Source: Anaerostipes rhamnosivorans (GTDB lineage: Bacteria > Bacillota > Clostridia > Lachnospirales > Lachnospiraceae). From it: DNA of 64,000 nt. Both the position numbers and the translations under genes were made by a program. Below the pieces are notes generated by a model that ran no database searches, was not told the origin of the DNA, and saw only the letters and a program-made list of their open reading frames with translations. This document shows positions 53,334 to 62,393 of this stretch, one piece after another; within the stretch, counting starts at the first letter, position 1, and every line of letters begins with the position of its first letter. Location: positions 1,774,001 to 1,838,000 of the forward strand of contig NZ_CP040058.1 in assembly GCF_005280655.1 (NCBI RefSeq), given 5' to 3'.

Positions 53334-54302
53334 TTACAGACAAGAGCGGGCTGCTTCTAAAATATCCTGGGCATCAGGAAGATACGCCTTTTCCAGCACC
53401 GGCGCAAACGGAACCGGAACATTAGGAGCGCCTACTCTTTTGACAGGGGTTTTTAGTTGATCAAAAGCTTTTTCCTGGATCACCGCAGCGATCTCTGCTC
53501 CGAAACCGCCTTTGACACAGGCCTCATGGGCTACGACAACATGTCCTGTCTTTTTCACAGAGGCAAGGATCGTTTCGGCGTCAAACGGCTCCAATGAACG
53601 GACATCCACTACTTCCGCCTGTATTCCTTCTTTTTCTAACTCCTGTGCCGCCTTAAGGCTCTGATCTACCATGGAAGAGTATGCAACGATGGTGATATCG
53701 GTTCCCTCCCGTTTAATGTCGCAGCAGTAATCACACTCATACGGTTCTTCTGGCACTTCACATTTCTTCTTGTACAGGCCTTTATGTTCAATGAAAACCA
53801 CCGGATTATTATCGCGGATCGCGTGCAGGAGCAGGCCTTTAGCATCATAGGCATTGGACGGGACCACCACACGTATCCCTGGAATGTGTGCCAAAATAGA
53901 CTCCAGAGACTGAGAGTGCTGAGCTCCGTTTCCAAGTCCCGCCCCGCCCTGCGTGCGGATGACTAGCGGAAGGCTGACCCGACCGCCGTACATGTATCTC
54001 AGTTTTGCTGCCTGGTTCATGATCTGGTCAAAGCAGGTTCCGATAAAATCTATGTAGGAAATCTCTACTACTGGGCGCAGACCGAGCATGGAGGAGCCGA
54101 TGGCGGTTCCGACGATAGCAGTTTCAGAGATCGGCGTATCCATAATCCGTTTCTCCCCGAAGTTCTTGATCAGGTCATAGGAGCAGCGCAGCTGACCGCC
54201 GTAAACTGCAATATCTTCTCCGATGGAAAACACCTTCGGATCGCTGTTAAACGCTGTATGAAGCGCTTCATTGATTGCTTGCCGCATAGAAATCTTTCTC
54301 AT
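53334..54302 (-). CDS. E1 beta subunit, acetoin/pyruvate dehydrogenase type
   Basis: 322 residues: transketolase-like pyrimidine-binding domain (1-180) with GEDIAVYGG, TPISETAIVG and QGGAGLGNGAQHSQS, then transketolase C-domain. Pairs with the alpha subunit to form the thiamine diphosphate site. Closest in feel to AcoB of acetoin dehydrogenase. Overlaps no neighbour; gap to E3 is 14 bases. Confidence 0.93.
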   Translation of the reverse strand: MRKISMRQAINEALHTAFNSDPKVFSIGEDIAVYGGQLRCSYDLIKNFGEKRIMDTPISETAIVGTAIGSSMLGLRPVVEISYIDFIGTCFDQIMNQAAKLRYMYGGRVSLPLVIRTQGGAGLGNGAQHSQSLESILAHIPGIRVVVPSNAYDAKGLLLHAIRDNNPVVFIEHKGLYKKKCEVPEEPYECDYCCDIKREGTDITIVAYSSMVDQSLKAAQELEKEGIQAEVVDVRSLEPFDAETILASVKKTGHVVVAHEACVKGGFGAEIAAVIQEKAFDQLKTPVKRVGAPNVPVPFAPVLEKAYLPDAQDILEAARSCL

Positions 54303-54320
54303 ATTGTCTTCTTCCTTTCC

Positions 54321-55313
54321 TTATTTCACAAACATGTTCCACTGGATATCTGCAAATGAAGTGTCGTAAAGATCATTTTTAAGGTCCCCAGGGGAAGGTT
54401 CTTTCTCCTTTTTTGCACTTTCGCTGGCAGAGAGAACCATCTGAAGTTCTTCCTTCTGGATCTTATCCAGCTCCTCTTCCTTCATGCCATAGGTCTCATA
54501 AAGAAGCTTTTCCGCATGTTTGATCGGACACCTTTCCTTCCATTTTTGGACCTCTTCTCTGTCCCTGTAATTTTCGTTGTCCCCGTAATAATGTCCGGCA
54601 ATGCGGTAGGTCTTCATCTCCATCAGGATTGGTCCGCTTTTGCTCCTGACCTTTTGGGCCGCCTTTCCGAATTCCTCGTACACGGACTCGATATTATTTC
54701 CGTCTACGGTAACTCCTTCTATTCCGTATCCCGCGGCTCTGTCGCTGATATTCTCAATATTGCAGGACTTTTTCTGACTAGTTGAGATGGCCCACTGGTT
54801 ATTTTCACATACAAAGATCACTGGGAGTTTCATGACAGAAGCAAGATTTAATGACTCATGAAAGGACCCCTCGTTGGAAGCACCGTCGCCGAAGAAACAT
54901 ACAGCAATGTCCTCACTTTCGTTATATTTAAGAGCAAAAGCTGCACCAACTGCGATGGGAAGCCCTCCTCCGACGATTCCGTTGGCCCCCAGCATACCGA
55001 TGGACATATCCGCAATATGCATGGAACCTCCCTTACCTTTACAGTAACCAGATTCTCTTGCCATCAGTTCGGCAAACATGAGCTTCATATCGGCGCCTTT
55101 TGCGATACAATGTCCGTGTCCTCTGTGGGTTGAGGTGATGTAGTCATGATCCGTCAAATGGGCGCATACGCCTACAGCAATTGCCTCCTCACCGTTGTAA
55201 GTGTGTACGGCGGCACGTGTGAGATTCATTTTTGCTAACTCAATGGCCTCATTTTCAAATTCACGGATCCGGATCATTTTCCGGTAGAATTCTAATAATT
55301 GTTCTTTTGTCAT
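54321..55313 (-). CDS. E1 alpha subunit, acetoin dehydrogenase-like
   Basis: About 330 residues. The thiamine diphosphate motif runs from GDGASNEGSFHESLNLA to ENNQWA. The MHIADMSIGMLGANGIVGGG segment is characteristic of AcoA. Cleaves an acyloin or diketone, passing an acyl group to lipoamide. Start uncertain: ATG 55311-55313 lies 14 bases after AAAGGAG and an ATG 8 codons earlier overlaps that site. First gene of the operon behind a promoter at 55397-55425. Confidence 0.92.
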   Translation of the reverse strand: MTKEQLLEFYRKMIRIREFENEAIELAKMNLTRAAVHTYNGEEAIAVGVCAHLTDHDYITSTHRGHGHCIAKGADMKLMFAELMARESGYCKGKGGSMHIADMSIGMLGANGIVGGGLPIAVGAAFALKYNESEDIAVCFFGDGASNEGSFHESLNLASVMKLPVIFVCENNQWAISTSQKKSCNIENISDRAAGYGIEGVTVDGNNIESVYEEFGKAAQKVRSKSGPILMEMKTYRIAGHYYGDNENYRDREEVQKWKERCPIKHAEKLLYETYGMKEEELDKIQKEELQMVLSASESAKKEKEPSPGDLKNDLYDTSFADIQWNMFVK

Positions 55314-55396
55314 GGCAGTCAGATGTTCTCCTTTCATACTTTGGCTACCCCGTAGGGGGTAAAAGTTTTTAATGCTATTTCCATCTTTCTACCGCA

Positions 55397-55425
55397 ATTA
55401 TAGCAATGTACTTTTTGGCGTACAA
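55397..55425 (-). promoter_or_regulatory. Promoter of the RLP/PTS operon with palindrome
   Basis: Minus-strand -10 TATAAT (55397-55402), 17-base spacer, -35 TTGTAC (55420-55425). An inverted repeat TGTAC-N8-GTACA (55407-55424) covers the -35 and spacer. The weak -35 suggests an activated promoter; the divergent regulator is the candidate. No other feature in 55340-55510 apart from a TACCCC/GGGGTA mini-hairpin. Confidence 0.6.
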
Positions 55426-55569
55426 TCGGCCCCGAAGCTTTTCCGGTAACATTTGTTTCCGTCATATTGAACACTTTTTCTTGCCTTTTTCTATTTTCTT
55501 TATTAAAATCTACTTATGTTCAACCGAATTTTATACACACCGCAAAGGATAAATAATCAGGAGATTGCT

Positions 55570-57570
55570 ATGAATCAAAAACAATATCAGCTTATAACTT
55601 TATTTACATCTTCTGAAAAGAAGAAATATACATATACAGAATTAACAGAGATCCTGCATGTGGGAAAACGTTCGATCAACAATTATATTACAGAGATCAA
55701 TGACTTTTTAACTGAAAACGGATTCCATAAGATCCGGATCCTTCCCGACAATTCACTTCTGCTGGACAGTTCCATCAATGAGCTGGGACTCATCAGAAAA
55801 AGGTATTATTCCCGCCCCCTGTATGAATACCATTTTTCATCAGAGGAGCGATGTACTGTCATCAAGCTGCTGCTCTGCAGACAGAATCTAGTCTCCACCG
55901 CCGACATCATACGGTCTCTGGACGTCAGCAAAAAGACATGCCTTTCTGACATAAAGCATGTCTCCAGAGATCTTAAAAACCAGGATATTCCGTTTATCAC
56001 CACATCCCGCGGCTATTCTATCGATGTCACTGAAGTCTTCAGGAGAGATTATCTCATCAACAGTTTCCATACGTTTTTAAATATTGTGGGAGACAACTCT
56101 TCTTTTTCAGGCATTGACATATGGATCTCCAGACATTTTGATCTGGAAGCATTCAAGATGCAGGTATTTCCTATTCTCCTGACCTGGCAGAAGGAAAATA
56201 ACATCAACATTGAGGGTTATCAGTTCTACCAGCTGCTCTGGATCCTGGTGGTCACCATCGAGCGAATCCGCCAGGGAAATCCTTTGACTTCCTTCCCATG
56301 TGCTTCTGACCGCCATACGGTCTGCATATCCAAAGATCTGTACGCACGGGTGGAAAAGGTTTATTCCATCACAATCCCGCCGCAGGAATCCTATTTTCTG
56401 GCATCCTATATTGACGGGCTGGTACTTACAAACCTTCCTCAGACACCGCTCGGCACCATTCCATCCAACACGGTGATCCATACATTTCTGGTGAATGTAT
56501 CCCATGATCTGAAGCTAAAGCTTGCAAACGATGTCAAATTATATCATCAGCTGTCAGCCCATATAAAAAGCTTTTTTTCTCTGCTGGAGCGCAACACTTC
56601 CTTTGATCAGAGTTTTTACAAGGAACTGGAAGACGAATATCCGGCCATCTGCAAGTCCGTTAAAAATAACTTGTATATTCTGGAACAGAGCTTTCACCGC
56701 ACCTACAGTGAAAATGAGACCGCTTTTCTGGTGATGCATATCGCCGCCGCTGTCTCCAAGATCCTGACAGAGCGGCAGGAATTTAAAATTCTGCTGATCT
56801 GCGATGCCGGTGCCGCTGCCACTTCCTATGTCACAAACAAATTAAAATACTATTGTAAAGTGGATGATGTCCAGACGATCATATCCTTTGAATACAAGAA
56901 TTATATGAGACATAGTAACCCTTCGCCCAATCTGATCGTCTCCTTCTATCCACTGGACGAGACCTCCATTCCGGTGGTGATTGTATCTCCAGGGCTTCCG
57001 TCCACCGATCTCATAAGGCTTCAGGAAAAAATGTATGCGTCCCGGAAAGATGAAAACAATATTCTGAATAAGCGGATGGTCAAGCGGGCTGAAAACCAGG
57101 AAGCCGTGGCACACAGGCCTGCCAGTATTTTTTCACCTCATCTGATCGCGTTGGATCTGGACGCAGATACATGGCAGGATGCTGTCCAGTTAAGCGGCAA
57201 TCTGCTCATACAGGATGGTCTGATGACCCAGAACTATATTGATTCCATCATCAAGAATATTCATATTAACGGTCCCTATTTTGTGTTTTGGCCCCATATT
57301 GCTCTGGCACATGCCAATTCCAACTCAGATTCTACTCCGTTTGCCGCAAGCCTGATCCGTCTGTCACATCCAGTATTTTTTGGAAACGAGCTAAACGATC
57401 CGGTGAAATATATCTTTACGTTTATAGCCTCAGATACATCTGAGAATGACGATAAGATCCTGTCCATCATCAATATTGCGTCCAGCCCCACTTTGTTCCA
57501 GTACCTGGATGAGGCGAAAACACCTGAAGAAGCCTATGAGATCATCCACAAATTAGAAAAGGAATTGTGA
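55570..57570 (+). CDS. BglG/MtlR-family regulator with PRD and PTS EIIB/EIIA-like domains
   Basis: 666-residue transcriptional activator controlled by PTS phosphorylation. Helix-turn-helix at the N-terminus (TYTELTEILHVGKRSINNYI) and a second HTH near 85-140 (VSTADIIRSLDVSKKTCLSDI); PRD domains about 170-395 with conserved His (NVSHDLKLKL, HIAAAVSK); an EIIB-like domain starting KILLICDAGAAATS; and a C-terminal EIIA-like domain with His in IALAHAN. ATG at 55570 behind CAGGAGATTGCT. Transcribed away from the RLP operon, so it is very likely its specific regulator, activated when substrate keeps EIIB unphosphorylated. Confidence 0.93.
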   Translation: MNQKQYQLITLFTSSEKKKYTYTELTEILHVGKRSINNYITEINDFLTENGFHKIRILPDNSLLLDSSINELGLIRKRYYSRPLYEYHFSSEERCTVIKLLLCRQNLVSTADIIRSLDVSKKTCLSDIKHVSRDLKNQDIPFITTSRGYSIDVTEVFRRDYLINSFHTFLNIVGDNSSFSGIDIWISRHFDLEAFKMQVFPILLTWQKENNINIEGYQFYQLLWILVVTIERIRQGNPLTSFPCASDRHTVCISKDLYARVEKVYSITIPPQESYFLASYIDGLVLTNLPQTPLGTIPSNTVIHTFLVNVSHDLKLKLANDVKLYHQLSAHIKSFFSLLERNTSFDQSFYKELEDEYPAICKSVKNNLYILEQSFHRTYSENETAFLVMHIAAAVSKILTERQEFKILLICDAGAAATSYVTNKLKYYCKVDDVQTIISFEYKNYMRHSNPSPNLIVSFYPLDETSIPVVIVSPGLPSTDLIRLQEKMYASRKDENNILNKRMVKRAENQEAVAHRPASIFSPHLIALDLDADTWQDAVQLSGNLLIQDGLMTQNYIDSIIKNIHINGPYFVFWPHIALAHANSNSDSTPFAASLIRLSHPVFFGNELNDPVKYIFTFIASDTSENDDKILSIINIASSPTLFQYLDEAKTPEEAYEIIHKLEKEL

Positions 57571-57636
57571 TTATTTTCAAGACAGTGCATCCGGTTTGGC
57601 CGGAATATCATCGGCACGGAATACATCCTGAAACGA

Positions 57637-57671
57637 AAATAAGACGGCGCTCGTAAAGCACCGTCTTATTT
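57637..57671. terminator. Bidirectional terminator between regulator and csoR
   Basis: 11-bp stem AAATAAGACGG (57637-57647) / CCGTCTTATTT (57661-57671). T/A runs on both sides; it separates two convergent genes. Confidence 0.8.
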
Positions 57672-57686
57672 CATATAAACTGTGAG

Positions 57687-57950
57687 TTATTTGGCAAATT
57701 TATCAATGAGTTCTATCAGTTCATCGACTTTTTCGTCACCGTTGTTTTCTGCCAGAGCATCGGCTATGCAGCCTTTCATATGTGCCCTGAGAATCTCTTT
57801 GTTGGTTTTGCGTATCATGGCTTCCGTAGCCATGAGCTGATTGGAGATATCCATACAGTAACGGTCCTCCTCCACCATTTTTAAGATGCCGTCGATCTGG
57901 CCTCTGGCGGTTTTTAAAAGTCTTGTGATCTGAGATTGGTCTGCCTGCAT
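57687..57950 (-). CDS. csoR: Copper-sensing repressor CsoR
   Basis: 87-residue all-helical tetrameric repressor (DUF156). Cu(I) ligands Cys32, His57 and Cys61 (C-x24-H-x3-C) are all present. GGGAGGTAGT precedes the ATG. Nine bases downstream of copA, so both are one operon, and the GC-rich repeat at the copA promoter is the natural operator: Cu(I) binding releases it. Confidence 0.95.
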   Translation of the reverse strand: MQADQSQITRLLKTARGQIDGILKMVEEDRYCMDISNQLMATEAMIRKTNKEILRAHMKGCIADALAENNGDEKVDELIELIDKFAK

Positions 57951-57959
57951 ACTACCTCC

Positions 57960-60488
57960 CTACTGGATGCCTGTCACCTGGTATCCCGCATCTTCCACGG
58001 CCTGTTTTAGTTCCTCGTCGCTGATATCTGTTTTCAGTTCGACACAGGCATTCTTGTCATCAAGGCTTACCTCTGCATCTACGCCGTCAAGCTTGTTTAA
58101 TGCGTCGGTCACATGTTTTACACAGTGCTCACACATCATTCCTTCAATTGCGATGGTCTTTTTCATTGCTGTTTCCTCCTCAACATGAATTGGTTCTGAT
58201 GTTACTGGTTCTACTTTCTCTCTTATAAAACCTGGCCGGAAAAACTTCAGGCGCAGGGCATTGCTTACTACAAAGACAGAACTTAAGCTCATGGCGGCAG
58301 CGCCGAACATCGGATTTAGTTTTAAACCGAAAAATGGATACAGGCAGCCTGCGGCCAGCGGAATTCCGATCACATTATAGAAAAATGCCCAAAATAAATT
58401 CTCTTTGATATTTTTAATGACTGCTTTGCTCAGCTGGATAGCAGAGACCCCGTCTAAAAGATCGCTCTTCATCAGGACAATATCCGCGGATTCAATGGCA
58501 ATATCCGTTCCGGCACCGATGGCAACACCCACATCGGCTCTGGCCAGTGCCGGAGCATCGTTGATCCCGTCTCCGATCATCGCCACCTTTTTGCCCTCTT
58601 CCTGGATCTTGCGGATTTGCGCTTCTTTATCCTGTGGAAGAACCTCCGCGATGACCCGGCTGATGTTCAGCTGTCTCTGGATCGCCTCGGCTGTCTTTTT
58701 GTTATCTCCGGTGAGCATGACGACCTCAATTCCCATCTTTTCAAATTCCTGGATGGCCTGCCTGCTGGTTGGTTTCACCACATCGGCGACTGCGATCAGC
58801 CCCAGAAGGTTCTTTTCTCTGGCAAAGTACAGAGGAGTTTTTCCCTGAGAGGCAAAATTCCCGCTTTTTTCTTCCAGGTCTCCCAATGAAACACCGATGC
58901 GCTCCATCATCTTTAAATTGCCGGCGTAGACCTTTTTTCCGGCGATGGTTCCCTCGATCCCCTCTCCGGGGACAGATACAAATCCTGACACCTCAGAAAG
59001 GCCTGCGCCAGTCTCCTCTCCATAGGAGACAATGGCATCTGCCAAAGGATGTTCAGAGGGCTTCTCCATGCTGGCAGCGATTTTTACCAGCTCCTCATGG
59101 GAGGTTCCAATTGAGGTCTCAACATCCGTCACCTGGGGCCGTCCTTCCGTGACGGTTCCGGTTTTATCTAAGACAACGGTCTTTACTTCATGAGCTGTCT
59201 CAAGACTTTCCGCTGATTTGATTAAAATTCCGTTTTCCGCTCCTTTTCCAGTTCCCACCATGATCGCTGTAGGCGTTGCAAGGCCCAGGGCGCAAGGGCA
59301 GGAAATCACCAGTACCGCAATGGCCGTGGACAGGGCAAACTCAAATGTCTGCCCGGAAAGGATCCATATGATTCCGGAAGCCAACGCAATGGCGATGACA
59401 ACTGGTACAAAGATACCTGCGATCTTATCAGCCAGTTTCGCGATAGGGGCCTTGGAGCCGGATGCGTCCTCCACAAGCTGGATGATCTGTGCCAGCGTAG
59501 TGTCATCTCCGACTTTGGTAGCGCGAAACTTAATAAATCCGCCTTTGTTGATGGATGCACTGATGACTTTGTCGCCTGAAGTCTTCTCCACCGGTATGCT
59601 TTCCCCGGTCAGGGCGCTCTCATCAATGGAAGTCATACCTTCTGTGATGATTCCATCCACTGGTATGCTGGCACCGGGACGTACGATTACGATATCTCCC
59701 TCATTTACCTCTTCCACCGGTATCTCTGCTTCTTCTCCATTTCGCTCCACCGTTGCGGTCTTTGGAGCTAAATCCAAAAGCTTGCTGATAGCTTCTGAAG
59801 TCTTGCCTTTCGACCTGGCTTCCAGGTATTTTCCTACAGTGATCAGAGTCAGGATCATAGAGGCGGACTCAAAATATAGATCCATATGATACTGATGCAC
59901 CAACGCAAGATCCTGCACCCCGAGGCCGTAGCCCATACGGTAAATGGCAAATACCCCATAGACAAACGCGGCACCGGAACCAATGGCGATCAGCGAATCC
60001 ATATTCGGAGAACCCTTAAATAATGTTTTAAATCCTACCTGATAAAACTTACGGTTGATATACATGACTGGAAGCACCAGGAGCATCTGGGTCAGACCAT
60101 AGGATACCGCATTCTGCGTTCCGGACAAAAAGGCCGGGAGAGGCAGATTTGCCATATGCCCCATTGATATATACATAAGCGGGATCATAAACAGGACAGA
60201 GACCCACAGTCTTTGTTTCATTCCTGCGATCTCATCATCCACACCGGTATCCTTGCTCTTATTGGTTTCTTCTCTGCGGTCATGAACAAACGCTCCGTAG
60301 CCCCCGTCAATGACAGCCCGGATGATCTCATCATCGTTTACCCTGGAGTCGTCATACTCCACTGTCATAGCGTTCTGCAGAAGGTTTACGTTGACCTCGG
60401 AAACTCCGTCCAGTTTACGTACACTTTTATCTACATGGGCACTACATGCGCTGCATGTCATACCTGTTACATCAAATTTTTGCTTCAT
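57960..60488 (-). CDS. copA: Copper-exporting P1B ATPase CopA
   Basis: 842 residues: N-terminal heavy-metal domain with CSAC (Cys12, Cys15), eight membrane helices including the CPC metal site in VLVISCPCALGLATP, actuator ESALTGES, phosphorylation DKTGT, hinge GDGINDAPALARAD, and, unusually for a bacterial CopA, a second HMA domain at the C-terminus (GMMCEHC, about 778-842). The ATG at 60486-60488 is preceded by TAGGAGGTGCTT. Exports Cu(I) to the outside. Confidence 0.96.
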   Translation of the reverse strand: MKQKFDVTGMTCSACSAHVDKSVRKLDGVSEVNVNLLQNAMTVEYDDSRVNDDEIIRAVIDGGYGAFVHDRREETNKSKDTGVDDEIAGMKQRLWVSVLFMIPLMYISMGHMANLPLPAFLSGTQNAVSYGLTQMLLVLPVMYINRKFYQVGFKTLFKGSPNMDSLIAIGSGAAFVYGVFAIYRMGYGLGVQDLALVHQYHMDLYFESASMILTLITVGKYLEARSKGKTSEAISKLLDLAPKTATVERNGEEAEIPVEEVNEGDIVIVRPGASIPVDGIITEGMTSIDESALTGESIPVEKTSGDKVISASINKGGFIKFRATKVGDDTTLAQIIQLVEDASGSKAPIAKLADKIAGIFVPVVIAIALASGIIWILSGQTFEFALSTAIAVLVISCPCALGLATPTAIMVGTGKGAENGILIKSAESLETAHEVKTVVLDKTGTVTEGRPQVTDVETSIGTSHEELVKIAASMEKPSEHPLADAIVSYGEETGAGLSEVSGFVSVPGEGIEGTIAGKKVYAGNLKMMERIGVSLGDLEEKSGNFASQGKTPLYFAREKNLLGLIAVADVVKPTSRQAIQEFEKMGIEVVMLTGDNKKTAEAIQRQLNISRVIAEVLPQDKEAQIRKIQEEGKKVAMIGDGINDAPALARADVGVAIGAGTDIAIESADIVLMKSDLLDGVSAIQLSKAVIKNIKENLFWAFFYNVIGIPLAAGCLYPFFGLKLNPMFGAAAMSLSSVFVVSNALRLKFFRPGFIREKVEPVTSEPIHVEEETAMKKTIAIEGMMCEHCVKHVTDALNKLDGVDAEVSLDDKNACVELKTDISDEELKQAVEDAGYQVTGIQ

Positions 60489-60501
60489 AAGCACCTCCTA
60501 G

Positions 60502-60556
60502 ACACCCCTCCCCCGGGGTATGGGTATATTATATGTGACGTCAGAGTTTATGTCAA
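60502..60556 (-). promoter_or_regulatory. copA promoter and CsoR operator
   Basis: Minus-strand -35 TTGACA (60551-60556, perfect), 17-base spacer, -10 TATAAT (60528-60533, perfect). The inverted repeat ATACCCC-N6-GGGGTGT (60502-60521) starts at the transcription start, matching known CsoR boxes. Confidence 0.85.
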
Positions 60557-60618
60557 CGATAATATTTCTCAGATAGTATTCCCCGAACCTGCCCAGATTA
60601 TCTCTGAAGACAGCAAAA

Positions 60619-60657
60619 GACAGCAAAAAGCAGCCTTCAATGCTGCTTTTTGCTGTC
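60619..60657 (-). terminator. Terminator overlapping the GGDEF/HD-GYP gene end
   Basis: 15-bp perfect stem GACAGCAAAAAGCAG/CTGCTTTTTGCTGTC, loop 9 bases, which includes the last codons and stop of the gene, followed by TTTTGC. A partial extra copy of AGACAGCAAA follows. Confidence 0.75.
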
Positions 60658-62208
60658 TTCCAGCCATTCAATAAATCGTCCGGTCAAAAAAGGATCAAAC
60701 TGCTGTCCAGACCAGCGCTCCAATTCCCTCACGATCTCAGCCTCCGAAAAATGGTGCCTTCCAAACGGAGCATATTTCATACGGTCGTAGGTATCCAGAA
60801 TCAGGACCATTCTGGATTCCACCGGAATGCTCTCACCGGACAGCCCATAGGGATAGCCGCTGCCGTCCCAGTTTTCATGGTGGTATAAGACAATCTGCGC
60901 TTCCTTTTCCATATCCGGTACGGATTTTAAGATCCGGTATCCTGTCTCAGGATGTCGTTTGATCTCCCGTCTCTCGCTCTGTGTCAGACGGCCGTGCTTA
61001 TTCAGGATTTCATCGGAGATAGAGGCCATTCCAATATCATGGACATAACCAAGCCCCTGTAGAAATGAAATGCGTTTATCTTCCAGACCGAGATAACTCC
61101 CGAATCGTTCCAACAGACGGGACATTCTTAAGCAATGCTTATGGATATTAGGATTTCGGTTAAAAAGAGCGTTGAGGATCACATCCAATGTCTCGGACTT
61201 TTTCACTGTATTATTTCTGAACTTTTTCCGGTACATCATATCTTCGGCTGCAGACAGTACCGTGTGGAGATCCTGTTCAGGATTGGTTTTTACCGCACAG
61301 CCCCAGGAAAAGGACAGACGAATGCCGGAGAGACTGTATTTGGCAACTTGATTCTCCGCATTTTTTAAGAATTTTTCAGCCTCAGCTAATTCTGTATCAG
61401 GGAAAAAAGCCACGATCTCATCCCCGCCGATCCGGGCAAAGATATACTTATCTTTGGCATACTTTTTTAATACCTTTGTCACTGTTGTGATGGCACGGTC
61501 GCCAAAGGTATGTCCCAGGGAATCGTTGATCATCTTCAGCCGATCCAGATCCATGATCGCGACAGAGAAAGGGAGTTCATCAGCCTTCCCGTGATAGGTC
61601 AGATAGTCATTATAAAATGTACGATTGTAAAGCCCTGTCAGGGTATCACGCATACTTCTGTCTTTGATGATCTGCTGCTCCCTTTTCAGCTTAGATACCT
61701 CAGTCACGATGCCTGCAAATAATACTTTGGAATCCTCTGAAGCAGATAAAGCCGGACACTCATACCGATTTCCTGTGATGATCACATGAAGGAATCCGCT
61801 GCCGGATAAAAGCCTTGCTTCTATAGAGCATGTCTGATTTTTGTTCAAAAGCTGATGGATCATAAAACGGAAGGTCTCCCGGTCTTCCTCCTGTATCAGA
61901 TCTTGAATGTTCATCCTGCGCCGTTGTTTAAACGGAATCGATACCATACTGCAGAATCGCAGATTTGCATCACATATCTGACCATGTTGATCAAAAACCA
62001 GATAACCGGCCGGAGCATTGTGAAAAAGACTCTGGAACCGTTGTTCCTCCTGACGGCTTGCTTTCAGCTGTCTTTCCAGCTTCTCATTGTGTGCTCTGAG
62101 CTTTTCATTTTTGGAAGCCAGCTGCTCAATGGATTGTTCTCCTTCTTTCTTTTGTACTTTTATTTCATTCAATTTTTCGGCTGTATGCTGATAACCCCGC
62201 CTATTCAA
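60637..62208 (-). CDS. PAS-GGDEF-HD-GYP signalling protein
   Basis: 523 residues in three parts: an N-terminal coiled coil (about 10-50) and PAS domain (53-160, FHNAPAGYLVFDQHGQI); a GGDEF domain (about 190-330) with RIGGDEIVAFF in place of GGDEF; and an HD-GYP domain (340-520) with YVHDIGMASI, HHENWDGSGYPYG and LDTYDRM. Could therefore both make and break cyclic dinucleotides; which half is active cannot be told. TTG start (62206-62208) behind AGGGGGAG. Stand-alone gene. Confidence 0.92.
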   Translation of the reverse strand: MNRRGYQHTAEKLNEIKVQKKEGEQSIEQLASKNEKLRAHNEKLERQLKASRQEEQRFQSLFHNAPAGYLVFDQHGQICDANLRFCSMVSIPFKQRRRMNIQDLIQEEDRETFRFMIHQLLNKNQTCSIEARLLSGSGFLHVIITGNRYECPALSASEDSKVLFAGIVTEVSKLKREQQIIKDRSMRDTLTGLYNRTFYNDYLTYHGKADELPFSVAIMDLDRLKMINDSLGHTFGDRAITTVTKVLKKYAKDKYIFARIGGDEIVAFFPDTELAEAEKFLKNAENQVAKYSLSGIRLSFSWGCAVKTNPEQDLHTVLSAAEDMMYRKKFRNNTVKKSETLDVILNALFNRNPNIHKHCLRMSRLLERFGSYLGLEDKRISFLQGLGYVHDIGMASISDEILNKHGRLTQSERREIKRHPETGYRILKSVPDMEKEAQIVLYHHENWDGSGYPYGLSGESIPVESRMVLILDTYDRMKYAPFGRHHFSEAEIVRELERWSGQQFDPFLTGRFIEWLEDSKKQH

Positions 62209-62327
62209 AATAGAAAACTCCCCCTTGCGGTATGTTCAAGCTGTAAATTATTTCTATATGTATGATAGATACCAAGACTATTATATGTTTCCATATTTTA
62301 AAATACAACATAATATTTGTATAAAAA

Positions 62328-62365
62328 AAAGTACGGAAAATTAAATAGACAATTTTCCATACTTT
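62328..62365 (-). terminator. polC terminator
   Basis: Stem AAAGTATGGAAAATT/AATTTTCCGTACTTT (one G-U pair) with a U-run, 29 bases after the polC stop. Nothing else recognised in 62209-62327. Confidence 0.75.
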
Positions 62366-62393
62366 TCGGGTACTTTCCCTCTTTTTTGACTAA

